From Bacteroidales bacterium (GTDB lineage Bacteria; Bacteroidota; Bacteroidia; Bacteroidales; UBA932): a DNA stretch of 61,285 bases. Of the stretch, positions 8,994 to 17,407 are shown piece after piece (the stretch's first letter is position 1; every line of letters starts with the position of its first letter). Location: assembly GCA_017465225.1 (NCBI GenBank), contig JAFTWQ010000005.1, positions 1-61,285 on the forward strand, in the 5' to 3' direction. The notes below the pieces were generated by a model. That model was given only the letters and a program-made list of their open reading frames with translations, did not search any database and was not told the origin of the DNA. Made by a program: the position numbers and the translations under genes.

Positions 8994-9404
8994 CTACAAA
9001 GTTACATTTCTCCCCGATTTAAGCAAATATCTTCCTGCAGACAGCAGAAGCATAGGTCCGAGGCCGGTATAGAATGACGCTGTAAAGGCAGAAGGGACGC
9101 CAGGAATATGCTTTAGCGCGATTCCAAGTCCCATCATGAACACCAGCAGAATCCATCCTCGCGTCGGGAATGTCTGCCATATCTTCACATTCTCAGGCAA
9201 GGCGGCGATCCTGTCACAATACCTGTCGACAATCCTGCGGAACATCAGATAGAAAGCAGCAAGGACGGCAGCAGTAATCAGCAGCAGCCACCAGAGTCTA
9301 TCCGATGGCTGCATACCGTATGCGCCGATCCCCTTGGATGTAATTATGATTCCCGGAATTCCCCAGATGACCGCAGCGACGACATACAAATGCTTCCTGT
9401 TCAT
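8994..9404 (-). CDS. Hypothetical four-helix membrane protein
   Basis: 136 residues with four hydrophobic segments (about 5-25, 36-54, 83-103 and 108-126) joined by short charged loops, including a basic stretch RRIVDRYCDR after the second. I do not recognise a family. Gaps of 5 bases to the upstream small gene and 13 to the DUF5714 gene place it in the GPx-OhrR operon, so it is probably expressed under organic peroxide stress. Confidence 0.75.
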   Translation of the reverse strand: MNRKHLYVVAAVIWGIPGIIITSKGIGAYGMQPSDRLWWLLLITAAVLAAFYLMFRRIVDRYCDRIAALPENVKIWQTFPTRGWILLVFMMGLGIALKHIPGVPSAFTASFYTGLGPMLLLSAGRYLLKSGRNVTL

Positions 9405-9409
9405 CCGGA

Positions 9410-9595
9410 TCAGTACTTTGTGAAATTGTACTTCTTCCTTATTTCATCTTTCTCCGCATCGGAAAGGCTGTTGAAATATGCCTTCCAGCCTGGACAGAAA
9501 TTGATATGCCATCTCCAGAATCTTCCGACAAACGAAGCAGGTCTGGCATCATGCTTTGCCCTCATAGGGCATGTTGAACATCTGTAAGTTTCCAT
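9410..9595 (-). CDS. Small conserved protein with CxxCP motif
   Basis: 61 residues from the ATG at 9595; an upstream TTG in frame is less likely. It starts M-E-T-Y-R-C-S-T-C-P-M-R, then has a W-R-W-H-I-N-F-C-P-G-W-K block and a charged helical tail. Three cysteines in a short basic protein suggest metal or redox chemistry, but the function is unknown. It follows ohrR by 12 bases in the operon. Confidence 0.68.
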   Translation of the reverse strand: METYRCSTCPMRAKHDARPASFVGRFWRWHINFCPGWKAYFNSLSDAEKDEIRKKYNFTKY

Positions 9596-9607
9596 AGTCA
9601 ATTGTTG

Positions 9608-10030
9608 TTAAAAGGATTTCATTAGTTTATGAAGCAGAGAATACAGCTGTAGAGCCTCATCGTTTTCCAGCGTGACGCATCCCGCCATCTTCGCAGGGAT
9701 TTCAGCGGCCATGTCATGGAGCGCCTCTCCCCTGTCGGTAATGGTGATGATCACCATACGTTCATCAATCTCCGATCTTTTCCGCTGGATCCAGCCGGCC
9801 TTCTCCATCTTCTTGAGCATGGGCGTCAATGTACCCGAATCGAGGAAAAGAAGTTTCCCCATATCCCTGATACTGATAGACTTATGCTCCCACATCACCA
9901 TCATCGCTATATATTGGGTATATGTGAGGCCGAGGGGTTCAAGAAGAGGCGTATATCTCCTGACAATCTCCTTTGCGCAGGCATAGAGCGGAAAACACAG
10001 CTGGTTCTCCAGTTTCAGTTTCTCATTCAT
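9608..10030 (-). CDS. ohrR: OhrR-type organic peroxide sensor (MarR family)
   Basis: 140 residues, resembling Bacillus OhrR along its length: LENQLCFPLYA at the N-terminus with the reactive sensing Cys (Cys12 here), LTYTQYIAMMVMWEH, LDSGTLTPMLKKMEKAG in the recognition helix, and R-S-E-I-D-E-R in the winged hairpin. Only one Cys is present, so it belongs to the 1-Cys class that is inactivated by mixed disulfide formation or overoxidation. Its ATG overlaps the TGA of the peroxidase gene (ATGA). The promoter in front of the operon contains a near-perfect OhrR box (10521-10537), so autorepression is well supported. Confidence 0.92.
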   Translation of the reverse strand: MNEKLKLENQLCFPLYACAKEIVRRYTPLLEPLGLTYTQYIAMMVMWEHKSISIRDMGKLLFLDSGTLTPMLKKMEKAGWIQRKRSEIDERMVIITITDRGEALHDMAAEIPAKMAGCVTLENDEALQLYSLLHKLMKSF

Positions 10031-10500
10031 AGCAGTTTCAGAATGTCGCTTTCAATCTTTTCCGGTTTGGTCACCGGAGCATATCTTTCGACTACCGTCC
10101 CGTCACGTGAGACAAGGAACTTCGTGAAATTCCATTTGATGTCATTACCAAGGAAGCCGCCCTTCTGCTTCTTCAGAAATCCGAACAGCGGCTCAGCATC
10201 CTTGCCATTTACATCAATCTTTGCAAACAACGGAAATGTAGTATTGTATTTCAATGTACAGAACTCCTGGATCTCATCCTCCGTACCCGGTGCCTGGTGG
10301 CCGAACTGGTTGCATGGGAAATCAAGGATTTCCAGCCCCTTGTCCCTGTATTTGTCGTACAGTTTTTGCAGACCCTCATACTGTGGGGTAAATCCGCATC
10401 CTGTAGCGGTATTCACAATCAGGAGGACCTTCCCCTGATACTCTGTCATCGGCACCTCCACGCCCTTGGCGTTACGTACCTTGAAGTCATAAATCTTCAT
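10027..10500 (-). CDS. Glutathione-peroxidase-family thiol peroxidase
   Basis: 157 residues, a compact GPx of the bacterial Cys type. The peroxidatic Cys35 sits in NTATGCGFTPQY; FPCNQFGHQ and KWNFTKF supply the conserved second Cys, Gln, Trp and Asn. Enzymes of this type usually take electrons from thioredoxin rather than glutathione. There is no signal peptide, so it acts in the cytoplasm on hydrogen peroxide or lipid and organic hydroperoxides. It is the first gene of a six-gene minus-strand operon and overlaps ohrR by four bases, replacing the Ohr peroxidase that usually accompanies OhrR. Confidence 0.93.
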   Translation of the reverse strand: MKIYDFKVRNAKGVEVPMTEYQGKVLLIVNTATGCGFTPQYEGLQKLYDKYRDKGLEILDFPCNQFGHQAPGTEDEIQEFCTLKYNTTFPLFAKIDVNGKDAEPLFGFLKKQKGGFLGNDIKWNFTKFLVSRDGTVVERYAPVTKPEKIESDILKLL

Positions 10501-10520
10501 ATCAATTCAGTTTAGGTTTT

Positions 10521-10537
10521 ATACAATCGAATTGTAT
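10521..10537. promoter_or_regulatory. OhrR operator
   Basis: ATACAATCGAATTGTAT, a 17-base palindrome with one mismatched pair around a central G. It closely matches the known OhrR box (TACAATT-AATTGTA). It starts 4 bases downstream of the -7 box, so bound OhrR would cover +1. Confidence 0.85.
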
Positions 10538-10541
10538 GCCA

Positions 10542-10573
10542 CAAATATAGAAGAAAGATACGAATCGGCCAAA
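10542..10573 (-). promoter_or_regulatory. Promoter of the GPx-OhrR operon
   Basis: Minus strand TTTG (10570-10573), 20-base spacer, TATATTTG (10542-10549): full match to the Bacteroidota consensus. Confidence 0.82.
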
Positions 10574-10670
10574 CAACCCTTACATTAAATTCACATCAAC
10601 CAGGGATTTTGCAGAATTTCATTGCGTAGACGAAAGATTGAAACAAATAAACTGCTAACTTTACGCAACC

Positions 10671-11819
10671 ATGTATTTTCTGCTTCTCATATTGATATAC
10701 ATCGCATTCATCTCATTAGGACTGCCTGATTCAGTCTTGGGTGCGGCATGGCCTTCAATGTACAGGTCATTCGGAGTGCCGGAAGGATCTGCCGGAATCA
10801 TCACGATGCTGATGTATTCGGGCACGATGATTTCCAGCATGGCAAGCGATTGGGTCATCCGCAAGCTCGGAACGGGATATGTCCTCGTGCTGTCGGTTGC
10901 CCTTACCGCCATTACAATGTTAGGGTTCTCAATGGCAGAAAATTTCACCATGCTCTGTCTGATCGCCCTGCCATACGGACTTGGCGGAGGATGTGTTGAC
11001 GCCTCATTGAACAACTATGTCGCGACTCATTACAAAGCCCGCCACATGAACTTCCTGCACTGCTTCTGGGGAATCGGCACTATCATCAGTCCTCTGGTCA
11101 TGGGTGCATTCATTGAAAACGGAGGTGTATGGACACAGGGATACAGGGCCATAGCCATCTTCCAGTTCATACTTGTTGCCGTGCTGCTGTTTTCAGTACC
11201 GCTATGGAAAAGAGACAGCAATGACCACCAGGAAGAAAAAAGTCCGGTCTCATTCAGGAATCTGATCAGTATGCCGGGTGTGAAAGCATCGTTGACTGCA
11301 TTCTTCAGCTATTGCGCCCTGGAGACCACAATGGGCTTATGGACAAGCACTTACCTGTCGGAAGTAAAAGGGATCGACCTCGCCATGGCTACCAAATGCG
11401 GAATGCTGTTTTACATCGGAATAGCGTCAGGCAGATTCATATCCGGTCTCATATCAGAAAAGCTGGGCGACATGAAGCTGATCGGAATCGGAATCTCCGT
11501 GACCATATTGGCATTATGCGCCTTGCTCATCCCCGGGACAGGAGGTCCGATGCTGTACTCGCTGATAATCCTTGCAGGCATGGGATGCGGCCCTATATTC
11601 CCAAGCATGGTGCATAATTCTCCAGAAATCAGCGGTCCTGACGGTTCACAGATGCTGATAGGCTTCCAGCTCGCAATGGCATCGGCTGGCTCCATAACCA
11701 TCCCAGCCATGTTCGGAATCATAGTCAACCGCATATCGATTGCCCTCATGCCATGCTTCAGCCTGATCTTCGCCCTGATACTGCTGGCAATGGTCCTTAA
11801 AATCAGCCGCAGGCATTAG
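10671..11819 (+). CDS. Major facilitator superfamily transporter
   Basis: 382 residues and about twelve hydrophobic helices in two halves. The first helix contains FISLGLPDSVLGAAWP; the helix 2-3 loop has D-W-V-I-R-K-L-G-T-G, the MFS loop-2 signature position; helix 4 has GLGGGCVDASLNNYV. The pattern resembles the FucP-like or sugar/metabolite MFS branch more than drug exporters, but no substrate can be named. It is divergent from the GPx operon. A possible -7 box (TAACTTTA, 10656-10663) ends only 7 bases before the ATG, which would give a nearly leaderless message. Confidence 0.88.
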   Translation: MYFLLLILIYIAFISLGLPDSVLGAAWPSMYRSFGVPEGSAGIITMLMYSGTMISSMASDWVIRKLGTGYVLVLSVALTAITMLGFSMAENFTMLCLIALPYGLGGGCVDASLNNYVATHYKARHMNFLHCFWGIGTIISPLVMGAFIENGGVWTQGYRAIAIFQFILVAVLLFSVPLWKRDSNDHQEEKSPVSFRNLISMPGVKASLTAFFSYCALETTMGLWTSTYLSEVKGIDLAMATKCGMLFYIGIASGRFISGLISEKLGDMKLIGIGISVTILALCALLIPGTGGPMLYSLIILAGMGCGPIFPSMVHNSPEISGPDGSQMLIGFQLAMASAGSITIPAMFGIIVNRISIALMPCFSLIFALILLAMVLKISRRH

Positions 11820-11905
11820 CCGGGAGATCTTTCTGCAGAATATCTGGCTATGCCTGTCACATTCAAGGGAGTTTTTGCATCATTATGGACAAACACATAA
11901 CGAGT

Positions 11906-12496
11906 ATGAAAAACATCTTATTATTTATGGCTTTGCTCATGGGGCTGTCCGCATGTACAAAGTACGAAGACCTCCCATTGAGGCCCGTTTCTTTTGAGAT
12001 CGATGGAAGGAAGTATTATTCAGCAAAAGACACACGTACCATGCATGGAAACATTTTCAACATTCCAGAGCCTGATACATTACGCGTCTGCGAAACAGAT
12101 GGCCGTCTCAGCATTTCCTACACACGCAAAACAGACTTCATCAATCACGACATCGACTTCATCTCTCTCAACATCAAGGGAGTGGATGCCCTTTTCGAAA
12201 CTGGCAATAAGATATCCTTTGACTTGACAGACGGACTTGAGGCGTACCCATCTGTGTACATGTCTCGTGTAAAGACCAGTGACGCTTCTCATTCTGATTT
12301 ATACAAAGCGGTCAAAGGATGGATCGAATTTGATGACATAGACCGGGATGCCAAGACAGTTTCCGGAAGATTCGAGTTCAAGGCCGAGCTGGAAACCGAC
12401 CATCAGGAATGCGGTCATGATAAAGAGATCGAAGTGAAGAAAGGTTCATTTGTTAACATTCCGTTTGCTGTTTCAGCAAACCCAGATCATGAGTAG
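11906..12496 (+). CDS. Hypothetical lipoprotein, paralogue of the next gene
   Basis: 196 residues from the ATG at 11906; an upstream in-frame ATG adds seven residues in front of the signal. MKNILLFMALLMGLSACTKY is a lipoprotein signal with the Cys in L-S-A-C. The C-terminal part has a repeated fold signature, V-S-G-R-F-E-F-K-A ... I-E-V-K-K-G-S-F, that also occurs in the next gene (I-S-G-S-F-E-F-T-A ... I-E-I-T-N-G-V-F). This resembles small DUF6252-like Bacteroidota lipoproteins, a guess at family level. Two bases separate it from the next gene, so they form an operon. Confidence 0.78.
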   Translation: MKNILLFMALLMGLSACTKYEDLPLRPVSFEIDGRKYYSAKDTRTMHGNIFNIPEPDTLRVCETDGRLSISYTRKTDFINHDIDFISLNIKGVDALFETGNKISFDLTDGLEAYPSVYMSRVKTSDASHSDLYKAVKGWIEFDDIDRDAKTVSGRFEFKAELETDHQECGHDKEIEVKKGSFVNIPFAVSANPDHE

Positions 12497-12498
12497 TT

Positions 12499-13080
12499 AT
12501 GAAAAGAATTATACTGATTATACTGGCTGTTATCTGCATCACAGGTTGTGATAAGATGATTGTTTCAGCCGTTGACGCCGCCACACCGGATTCAGAACTT
12601 TCATTCATGGCAAATGGCGAATCCTATAAGGTTACAGGCAGCAACACAAATACTTTGAGAATAATTGATTCCGGTGACGAAGGTTTTGCAATAAGCCTCA
12701 TAGGAGGCAGTCACTGGGACACTGAAAACACTCTGGAATCCGCCGTTATAGCTCTTAGTTGCGGCTTCTTCAATGGGGAATTGAAGAAGGGAGAGGAATA
12801 CGTTTATTCCGCTGAAGAGATGGACACATATCCATATTTCAAATATACAATACGGGAGGAGCTGGAATCTTCCGACAAGTATTCTACATATAGGGTTAAG
12901 ACCATGTGGTACAACGCTACAGACGGTTGGTTCAAGATTACCCGGATGAACAAGAAAAAGGGCATTATTTCCGGCAGTTTCGAGTTTACAGCCGTATGCG
13001 ACGACCCATCGAACGGCGATGTAATTGAGATAACAAATGGAGTTTTCAAGGACATCTCCTATAAGATAATTGAAGACTGA
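12499..13080 (+). CDS. Hypothetical lipoprotein, paralogue of the preceding gene
   Basis: 193 residues. Lipoprotein signal MKRIILIILAVICITGCDKM with the Cys in I-T-G-C. The mature part is a probable beta-sandwich ending in S-G-S-F-E-F-T-A and E-I-T-N-G-V-F-K-D-I-S-Y, shared with the upstream gene, so the pair looks like a diverged tandem duplication. Likely exposed at the periplasmic or outer surface of the outer membrane. Function unknown. Confidence 0.78.
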   Translation: MKRIILIILAVICITGCDKMIVSAVDAATPDSELSFMANGESYKVTGSNTNTLRIIDSGDEGFAISLIGGSHWDTENTLESAVIALSCGFFNGELKKGEEYVYSAEEMDTYPYFKYTIREELESSDKYSTYRVKTMWYNATDGWFKITRMNKKKGIISGSFEFTAVCDDPSNGDVIEITNGVFKDISYKIIED

Positions 13081-13307
13081 AACAGGGCAGACCTATCGTG
13101 GTGAAGACTATGGACTTATATTGATGCCCAAGACAAGAAGGACGGAGCCGGCTGAACTTAAAGGGTTCAGGATAGAGTGGGGATCGTATTATGGCGACAT
13201 CCTTTCATTTGGAGAGTTCAATGGCCATGAGGGACTGGACATTAGATGGATGGCAAGAAATGCGAATTGAATATGGCCAGGAATCTGCAGATTGTAAATT
13301 GTCTAAA

Positions 13308-13334
13308 TGTCATTCTGAACGTAGTGAAGAATCT
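13308..13334 (+). repeat. Dispersed short repeat (TGTCATTCTGAACG...GAAGAATCT)
   Basis: 27-base copy of the common bacterial intergenic sequence of the type TGTCATCCTGAGCG...GAAGGATCT. Other copies are at 22267-22293, 22304-22330 (inverted) and 51073-51100. Confidence 0.75.
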
Positions 13335-13367
13335 TTTGAAGAGCAAGCAAAAAATTCACTAACTTCG
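13335..13367 (+). promoter_or_regulatory. Promoter of the retropepsin gene
   Basis: TTTG (13335-13338), 21-base spacer, TAACTTCG (13360-13367), one base off TAnnTTTG. It begins one base after the dispersed repeat ends. Confidence 0.55.
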
Positions 13368-13386
13368 CGCCATTACATTCTAATAC

Positions 13387-14664
13387 ATGAAACGGATCTT
13401 AACAATCATTACTGTCCTGCTGATCACGTCATCAGCTGCCTTCACTCAAAATGCAGACATGAGGGTCGGGGAACTCATCAATACCGGAAACTGGTTCGAA
13501 CTGGAAAGATTATATCCGGATGTCAAGGATGATGTGCAGACCCCTATGCTCAAACAGATGGCAGAAGTGATGCTGGCTTCCAATTTCAACCGTCCGGACG
13601 AGCTGCGCGAAAAGCTTCAGAAACTCATTGCGGAGCATCAGGCGGAACTGGGATTCAGTAATGTATGCAATATGACAGTCATGGGAGCAATGGCCGAAGG
13701 ATATGAAGGAAACTACGGAGTTGCCGCTGACATGGTGAAGGCTATAGCTGATGCAGTACAGACCGCTGCAGGTTCGTTGGAAGGAACAGGAATAGAGGAA
13801 CTTCTGGCATATTATGAGTCCTTGCGTAAGCTGCCGGCTCCTGCTGTAGAAAAGCCTTCTGCAGATGTGGAGATTGCATTTTCCGAGAAGTCAGACCAGC
13901 TTCTGTACATTCCTGTGGTCATCAAAGGGAAGACATACGATTTCATATTTGACACAGGAGCGACATTATCTATGATTTCACAGTATGTAGCGAATGAGAT
14001 CGGCGCAAAGTTCATCGGTGATTCAGTATATGTCGGAGGCGCAACCGGCGGAGGAGCCCTTCAGAATGCATTTATAGAGAAGATGGATGTCGGTCCCATT
14101 ACATTCAGGAATGCCCTGACCTTTGTAAGCCCGAATCCGGCTGATGACGACCCGCTCAAAGTAGACGCAATACTTGGTATGGACTTTATCAAGAGGCTTG
14201 GAGAGATTCAGATTGATATGACCGGCATGACTTTGAGAGTCCCTGTTCAGAAGACTGCACTTCCCGAATATGGCCGAAACATCATACTTGATCAGAATAT
14301 TCCTATCATAGAGATTACGGACAGCAAGGGTAACAAGCTGGCATTCACTCTCGACACCGGCAATAGCGGCGCAGACCTCACAGACCTTTGGTTTGCAAAG
14401 AATGCAGAGACTGCAGGTGCTCTCCCTATCGAAACCCAGAACACATGGGGACATGGAGGTACGCTGAAGCATGAAATAGTAAAGGTTCCGGAATGTATTC
14501 TGACAATAGGTGATGCGTCAGTCACTTTCAATGACATTCCGGCATCGGTTCCGGCAGGTGGTACAGTAACTTCGCCACGCGACGGCAATCTCGGAATGGG
14601 TCTTCTGAAGAAGTCCGGTAAGATAACCATCAGTTTCGATGAAATGTTCATAAAGGTTGAATAA
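13387..14664 (+). CDS. Secreted retropepsin-like aspartic protease
   Basis: 425 residues. Signal peptide MKRILTIITVLLITSSAAFT. Residues ~20-150 form a helical region of unknown role; from ~165 there are two retropepsin-like halves, each with the catalytic triad motif: F-I-F-D-T-G-A-T near residue 188 and F-T-L-D-T-G-N-S near 323. The hydrophobic-hydrophobic-G block follows each (DAILGMDFI; NLGMGLL). Two D-T-G motifs in one chain mean a single chain could form the bilobal active site without dimerising. A periplasmic or surface protease is the simplest reading, though many bacterial members are uncharacterised. The next gene starts directly after its stop codon. Confidence 0.85.
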   Translation: MKRILTIITVLLITSSAAFTQNADMRVGELINTGNWFELERLYPDVKDDVQTPMLKQMAEVMLASNFNRPDELREKLQKLIAEHQAELGFSNVCNMTVMGAMAEGYEGNYGVAADMVKAIADAVQTAAGSLEGTGIEELLAYYESLRKLPAPAVEKPSADVEIAFSEKSDQLLYIPVVIKGKTYDFIFDTGATLSMISQYVANEIGAKFIGDSVYVGGATGGGALQNAFIEKMDVGPITFRNALTFVSPNPADDDPLKVDAILGMDFIKRLGEIQIDMTGMTLRVPVQKTALPEYGRNIILDQNIPIIEITDSKGNKLAFTLDTGNSGADLTDLWFAKNAETAGALPIETQNTWGHGGTLKHEIVKVPECILTIGDASVTFNDIPASVPAGGTVTSPRDGNLGMGLLKKSGKITISFDEMFIKVE

Positions 14665-15277
14665 ATGAAGAACCTGATATTGAAATATTGGTGGGTACCG
14701 GTATTGCTGCTTGCCCTGTTAGAGATCCTGTCCGCATGGATGCTTTTGTCAACACATGTATTACCCGCTGAATGATCCGTTCGGTGAAAAGCATCCGATT
14801 CCGCAGGACATGGAGTTCAACATTCCTCTTGATATGGAGTCACATGATAATCCAGTTGCAGATAGCCTTGACACAGACTCATACCTTCAGATCCGGAATG
14901 ATTTCCAGGGAGGCATTTATCTGTATGATTTTTACTATGGAGCTTTGCCGGCTGGTGAGATCTACCTGAAATGTCATGAGGTAACGGAAAACATCCCGCT
15001 TTCAGCAGACCGGGTAATCGAAGAAAGCAAGGTGTCAATCGAAGGGACTTCCTCATTTGCACAGCTTGTAAGCAGGAAGCGCTTCACAATATATGAAGGA
15101 GACTGGGGAGATTATTATGCCGCGCGGATAGAGGTCTGGCATAAAGATGCAGCGACCGGAGAAGAAACAAAACTAGTCAGCTACCCATGGAGCTTCATAT
15201 CACCGTCCTTGACCCAGCCGAGACGTTTCATGATGAAGTGGAAGCAAAGGCTCAGGAGAGCTGGCGCAATGAAGTAA
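14665..15277 (+). pseudogene. Frameshifted membrane-anchored protein gene
   Basis: The ATG directly after the retropepsin stop opens MKNLILKYWWVPVLLLALL, a membrane anchor, but this frame stops at 14773-14775. The continuation is in the +1 frame from about 14750: YYPLNDPFGEKHPIP, then about 165 residues with IRNDFQGGIYLYDFYYGALP and FTIYEGDWGDYYAARIEVW. Together they read as one protein with an N-terminal helix and an extracytoplasmic beta-rich domain, so one base appears to have been gained near 14740-14756. The short T-run there is a candidate. Sequencing error cannot be excluded. The 3' end overlaps the convergent PTS gene by 97 bases. Confidence 0.7.
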
Positions 15278-16200
15278 AGACCAATGATTTCGGCAAGGAG
15301 AATGCCATGGTCTGTCGTGGCGGCCATGGTGTCCCAGCAGCCAAGAGGTCCGACCAGACCGGCTGTACCCATACCGGCACCGGCGGCATTGTTGGTCATT
15401 TTGAGCCACATTGTCGAGACAGGTCCGAGAATAGCCGATGTCAGGGTCGGAGCCAGCCATATGATCGGCTTGCGGGCGATATTACCTACCTGCAGCATGG
15501 ACGTGCCAAGCCCCTGCGATATCAGTCCTCCCAGTCCATTGTCCTTGTAGCTGATGACTGCGAAACCAATCATCTGGGCGCAGCATCCGGCCGTTGCCGC
15601 ACCTGCTGCAAGTCCACCTATGCCGATCGATATGCAGAGAGCGGCCGAACTGATCGGAAGCGTCAGGATACATCCTACCGAAACCGACACAACAATTCCC
15701 ATGATGAAAGGATTGAGCATGGTAGCACGGTTGATGACCTCTCCCAGAGACATCACCCACTCGTTGACCGGTGCGCAGCAATACTTGGCGAAAAGGCCTC
15801 CTGCAACGACAGCCAGAAGAGGCGTGATGATTATATCGACAGGCGTACGCTTCGACACGAGCGATCCGGCTTCAACTCCGACGATGGATGCAAGGTATGC
15901 ACCAATGGGTCCGCCGAACTGATAGCCGAGGGCACCGACCGCAACGGCGGATATCGTCACCAACGGCGCACGCTTGAGACCGAGGGCAATGGCAAGACCG
16001 ATGAAACCTCCCACTACAGGTGCAGACTGCAGCAGCGACGCTATGTCTGCGAGAAAGTCAAATCCCGGAATAAGGGCAATCTGCTTTATGATAAGACCAA
16101 GGATTAGGGAGCAGAAGAGGCCCATTGCCATATAGCTTAACGCATCTACGACATATATGCTGAACAATCTTCCAATTGTGGATCGGCTTTTCTTATTCAT
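15181..16200 (-). CDS. PTS sugar transporter subunit IIC (PTS_EIIC_2 type)
   Basis: 339 residues from the ATG at 16200 (MNKKSRSTIGRLFSIYVVDA); two in-frame ATGs lie further up. Around nine to ten glycine- and alanine-rich membrane helices, with the pattern ALSYMAMGLFCSLILGL near the start and PLGCWDTMAAT towards the end, fit the stand-alone EIIC_2 family (PF13303). No EIIA, EIIB, HPr or EI gene is nearby, and many Bacteroidales carry this protein without a complete PTS, so phosphotransfer-coupled transport is uncertain. A -7 box (TAATTTTG, 16219-16226, minus strand) lies just upstream. Divergent from the flavodoxin-fold gene. Confidence 0.85.
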   Translation of the reverse strand: MNKKSRSTIGRLFSIYVVDALSYMAMGLFCSLILGLIIKQIALIPGFDFLADIASLLQSAPVVGGFIGLAIALGLKRAPLVTISAVAVGALGYQFGGPIGAYLASIVGVEAGSLVSKRTPVDIIITPLLAVVAGGLFAKYCCAPVNEWVMSLGEVINRATMLNPFIMGIVVSVSVGCILTLPISSAALCISIGIGGLAAGAATAGCCAQMIGFAVISYKDNGLGGLISQGLGTSMLQVGNIARKPIIWLAPTLTSAILGPVSTMWLKMTNNAAGAGMGTAGLVGPLGCWDTMAATTDHGILLAEIIGLYFIAPALLSLCFHFIMKRLGWVKDGDMKLHG

Positions 16201-16310
16201 CTCATTCATCTTTGAAGACAAAATTAAGAAAAGTTTCACAACTCAACGCTGGTTTCTGTTGTAATTATTCCTTTATTGAGATATCTTTACCAAAACAATT
16301 CTCCTATCAG

Positions 16311-17084
16311 ATGGACAGACGAGGTTTCATTAAACGATCGTTCTTTGCAATGGGATCGCTGGCGGCGATAAAGCTGCTGGAGAATCCGTTGATGGCACAC
16401 GATATGGATACTGTAAGCGCAGACAAGACACAAACGGAAATGAAAAGGATAATGATCATCGACGGCGGTCCGCGCCGCAACATGAACACAGCACAGATGC
16501 TGCAGAAATTTGCAGAGGGAGCAAAATCAGTCGGCAATGATGTAGAGGTGAAGACAGTGCGCCTGTACGACATGGACTATAAAGGCTGCATGTCGTGCAT
16601 GGCCTGCAAACTGAAAGGCAAGGCATCCAACGTATGCCGTTTCAGGGATGCGCTCTCCCCTGTTCTTGACGAGATCGCCCAGGCAGACGGACTGGTGCTT
16701 GGCTCACCTATCTATTTCGGAGAAGTTACAGGACAGATGCGTGCCTTCCTGGAGCGTCTCTCATTCCCATGGCTCTCATACAATGACTATAGCATGACCG
16801 CACCGAAGCGTATGCCGGTAGTCCTGATCGAGACCATGAACGGAATGCCGGAAAGGAACAACAGCAACGGCTTCGGCACGATGGAAGGATGCATCACAAG
16901 GGTCCTCGGAGAACCGCAGCACATCGTTGCATACAACACCTGTCAGGTAAAGGACTATTCCCGCTACGAACTTGGCGGATTCTCCGAAGAAGCAAAACAC
17001 CAGTGGCGTGACGCGCATTGGGAAGAGGACCTTCAGAAGGCGTACGATGCCGGCCGTCAGATGGCCAGCCAATCGACATTTTAA
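16311..17084 (+). CDS. Exported flavodoxin-fold NAD(P)H-dependent oxidoreductase
   Basis: 257 residues from the ATG at 16311; the longer open frame upstream is not hydrophobic and lies in the divergent promoter region. The N-terminus M-D-R-R-G-F-I-K-R-S-F-F looks like a Tat-type signal with weak hydrophobic core, which would fit export of a folded FMN enzyme. The catalytic part starts near residue 45 (RIMIIDGGPRRNMNTAQML), has GCMSCMACK, a Cys-rich loop of the iron-sulfur-flavoprotein type, and VLGSPIYFGEVTGQMRAFLER, the FMN-reductase signature. Role: quinone, nitro or azo compound reduction, unknown in detail. Confidence 0.82.
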   Translation: MDRRGFIKRSFFAMGSLAAIKLLENPLMAHDMDTVSADKTQTEMKRIMIIDGGPRRNMNTAQMLQKFAEGAKSVGNDVEVKTVRLYDMDYKGCMSCMACKLKGKASNVCRFRDALSPVLDEIAQADGLVLGSPIYFGEVTGQMRAFLERLSFPWLSYNDYSMTAPKRMPVVLIETMNGMPERNNSNGFGTMEGCITRVLGEPQHIVAYNTCQVKDYSRYELGGFSEEAKHQWRDAHWEEDLQKAYDAGRQMASQSTF

Positions 17085-17085
17085 C

Positions 17086-17196
17086 CGGTGGTACATAAAT
17101 AACCGCTTTTGTGTACCACCGATACATAAAAACGGGGAGATCAGCATAAAAAGATAACCGGTGGTACAAGAATCCGTAATTTCTTGTACCACCGGT
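17086..17196. repeat. Paired-hairpin repeat, 73-base period (stem family CCGGTGGTAC)
   Basis: Hairpin 1: arms 17086-17095 and 17112-17121, 10 pairs, 16-base loop. Hairpin 2: arms 17157-17172 and 17181-17196, 16 perfect pairs, 8-base loop. The core CGGTGGTAC is at 17086 and 17159. Compared with the 6573 locus both arms have changed in step (C-C-G-T-C-G-G to C-C-G-G-T-G-G and the complements), keeping all pairs. Located between convergent genes. Confidence 0.88.
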
Positions 17197-17215
17197 ATTT
17201 ATCAGGGATTGCAGG

Positions 17216-17401
17216 CTACTCTGCAGGAGTCCATTTGCATCTTACTGGCGACACGATGGCGCCATCTTTCTTCAACTGTGCGAAAACCTTGTCAACGATC
17301 TTTCTGTCAAGACCTGAAAGGGTTGCCACTTCACCGGCCGCAACTGGCTTGCCGGCCTCTTTCATCACTTTAAGTACGAGTTCTCTTTCCATATCCATCA
17401 A
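17216..17401 (-). CDS. Small winged-helix DNA-binding protein
   Basis: 61 residues forming one winged helix: L-V-L-K-V-M-K-E-A-G-K-P-V, A-G-E-V-A-T-L-S-G-L-D-R-K-I-V-D-K-V-F-A, then K-K-D-G-A-I-V-S-P as the wing. No ligand or cofactor site is visible. It begins 6 bases after the desulfoferrodoxin gene and I recall the same pairing in other Bacteroidales, so it may regulate or be co-expressed with superoxide defence. The ORF can start at either of two adjacent ATGs. Confidence 0.78.
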   Translation of the reverse strand: MMDMERELVLKVMKEAGKPVAAGEVATLSGLDRKIVDKVFAQLKKDGAIVSPVRCKWTPAE

Positions 17402-17407
17402 AAAATA

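Larger units (their letters stand above)
13081..13386. other. Intergenic stretch with a dispersed repeat and a promoter
   Basis: No supported gene. A 66-codon frame (13070-13270) is open but has no recognisable feature. A copy of a dispersed 27-base repeat lies at 13308-13334 and the retropepsin promoter at 13335-13367. Confidence 0.5.

Noticed and set aside
13070-13270. 66-residue reading frame after the second lipoprotein
   Set aside because: Overlaps the end of the lipoprotein gene, has no recognisable feature and could be a chance open frame.
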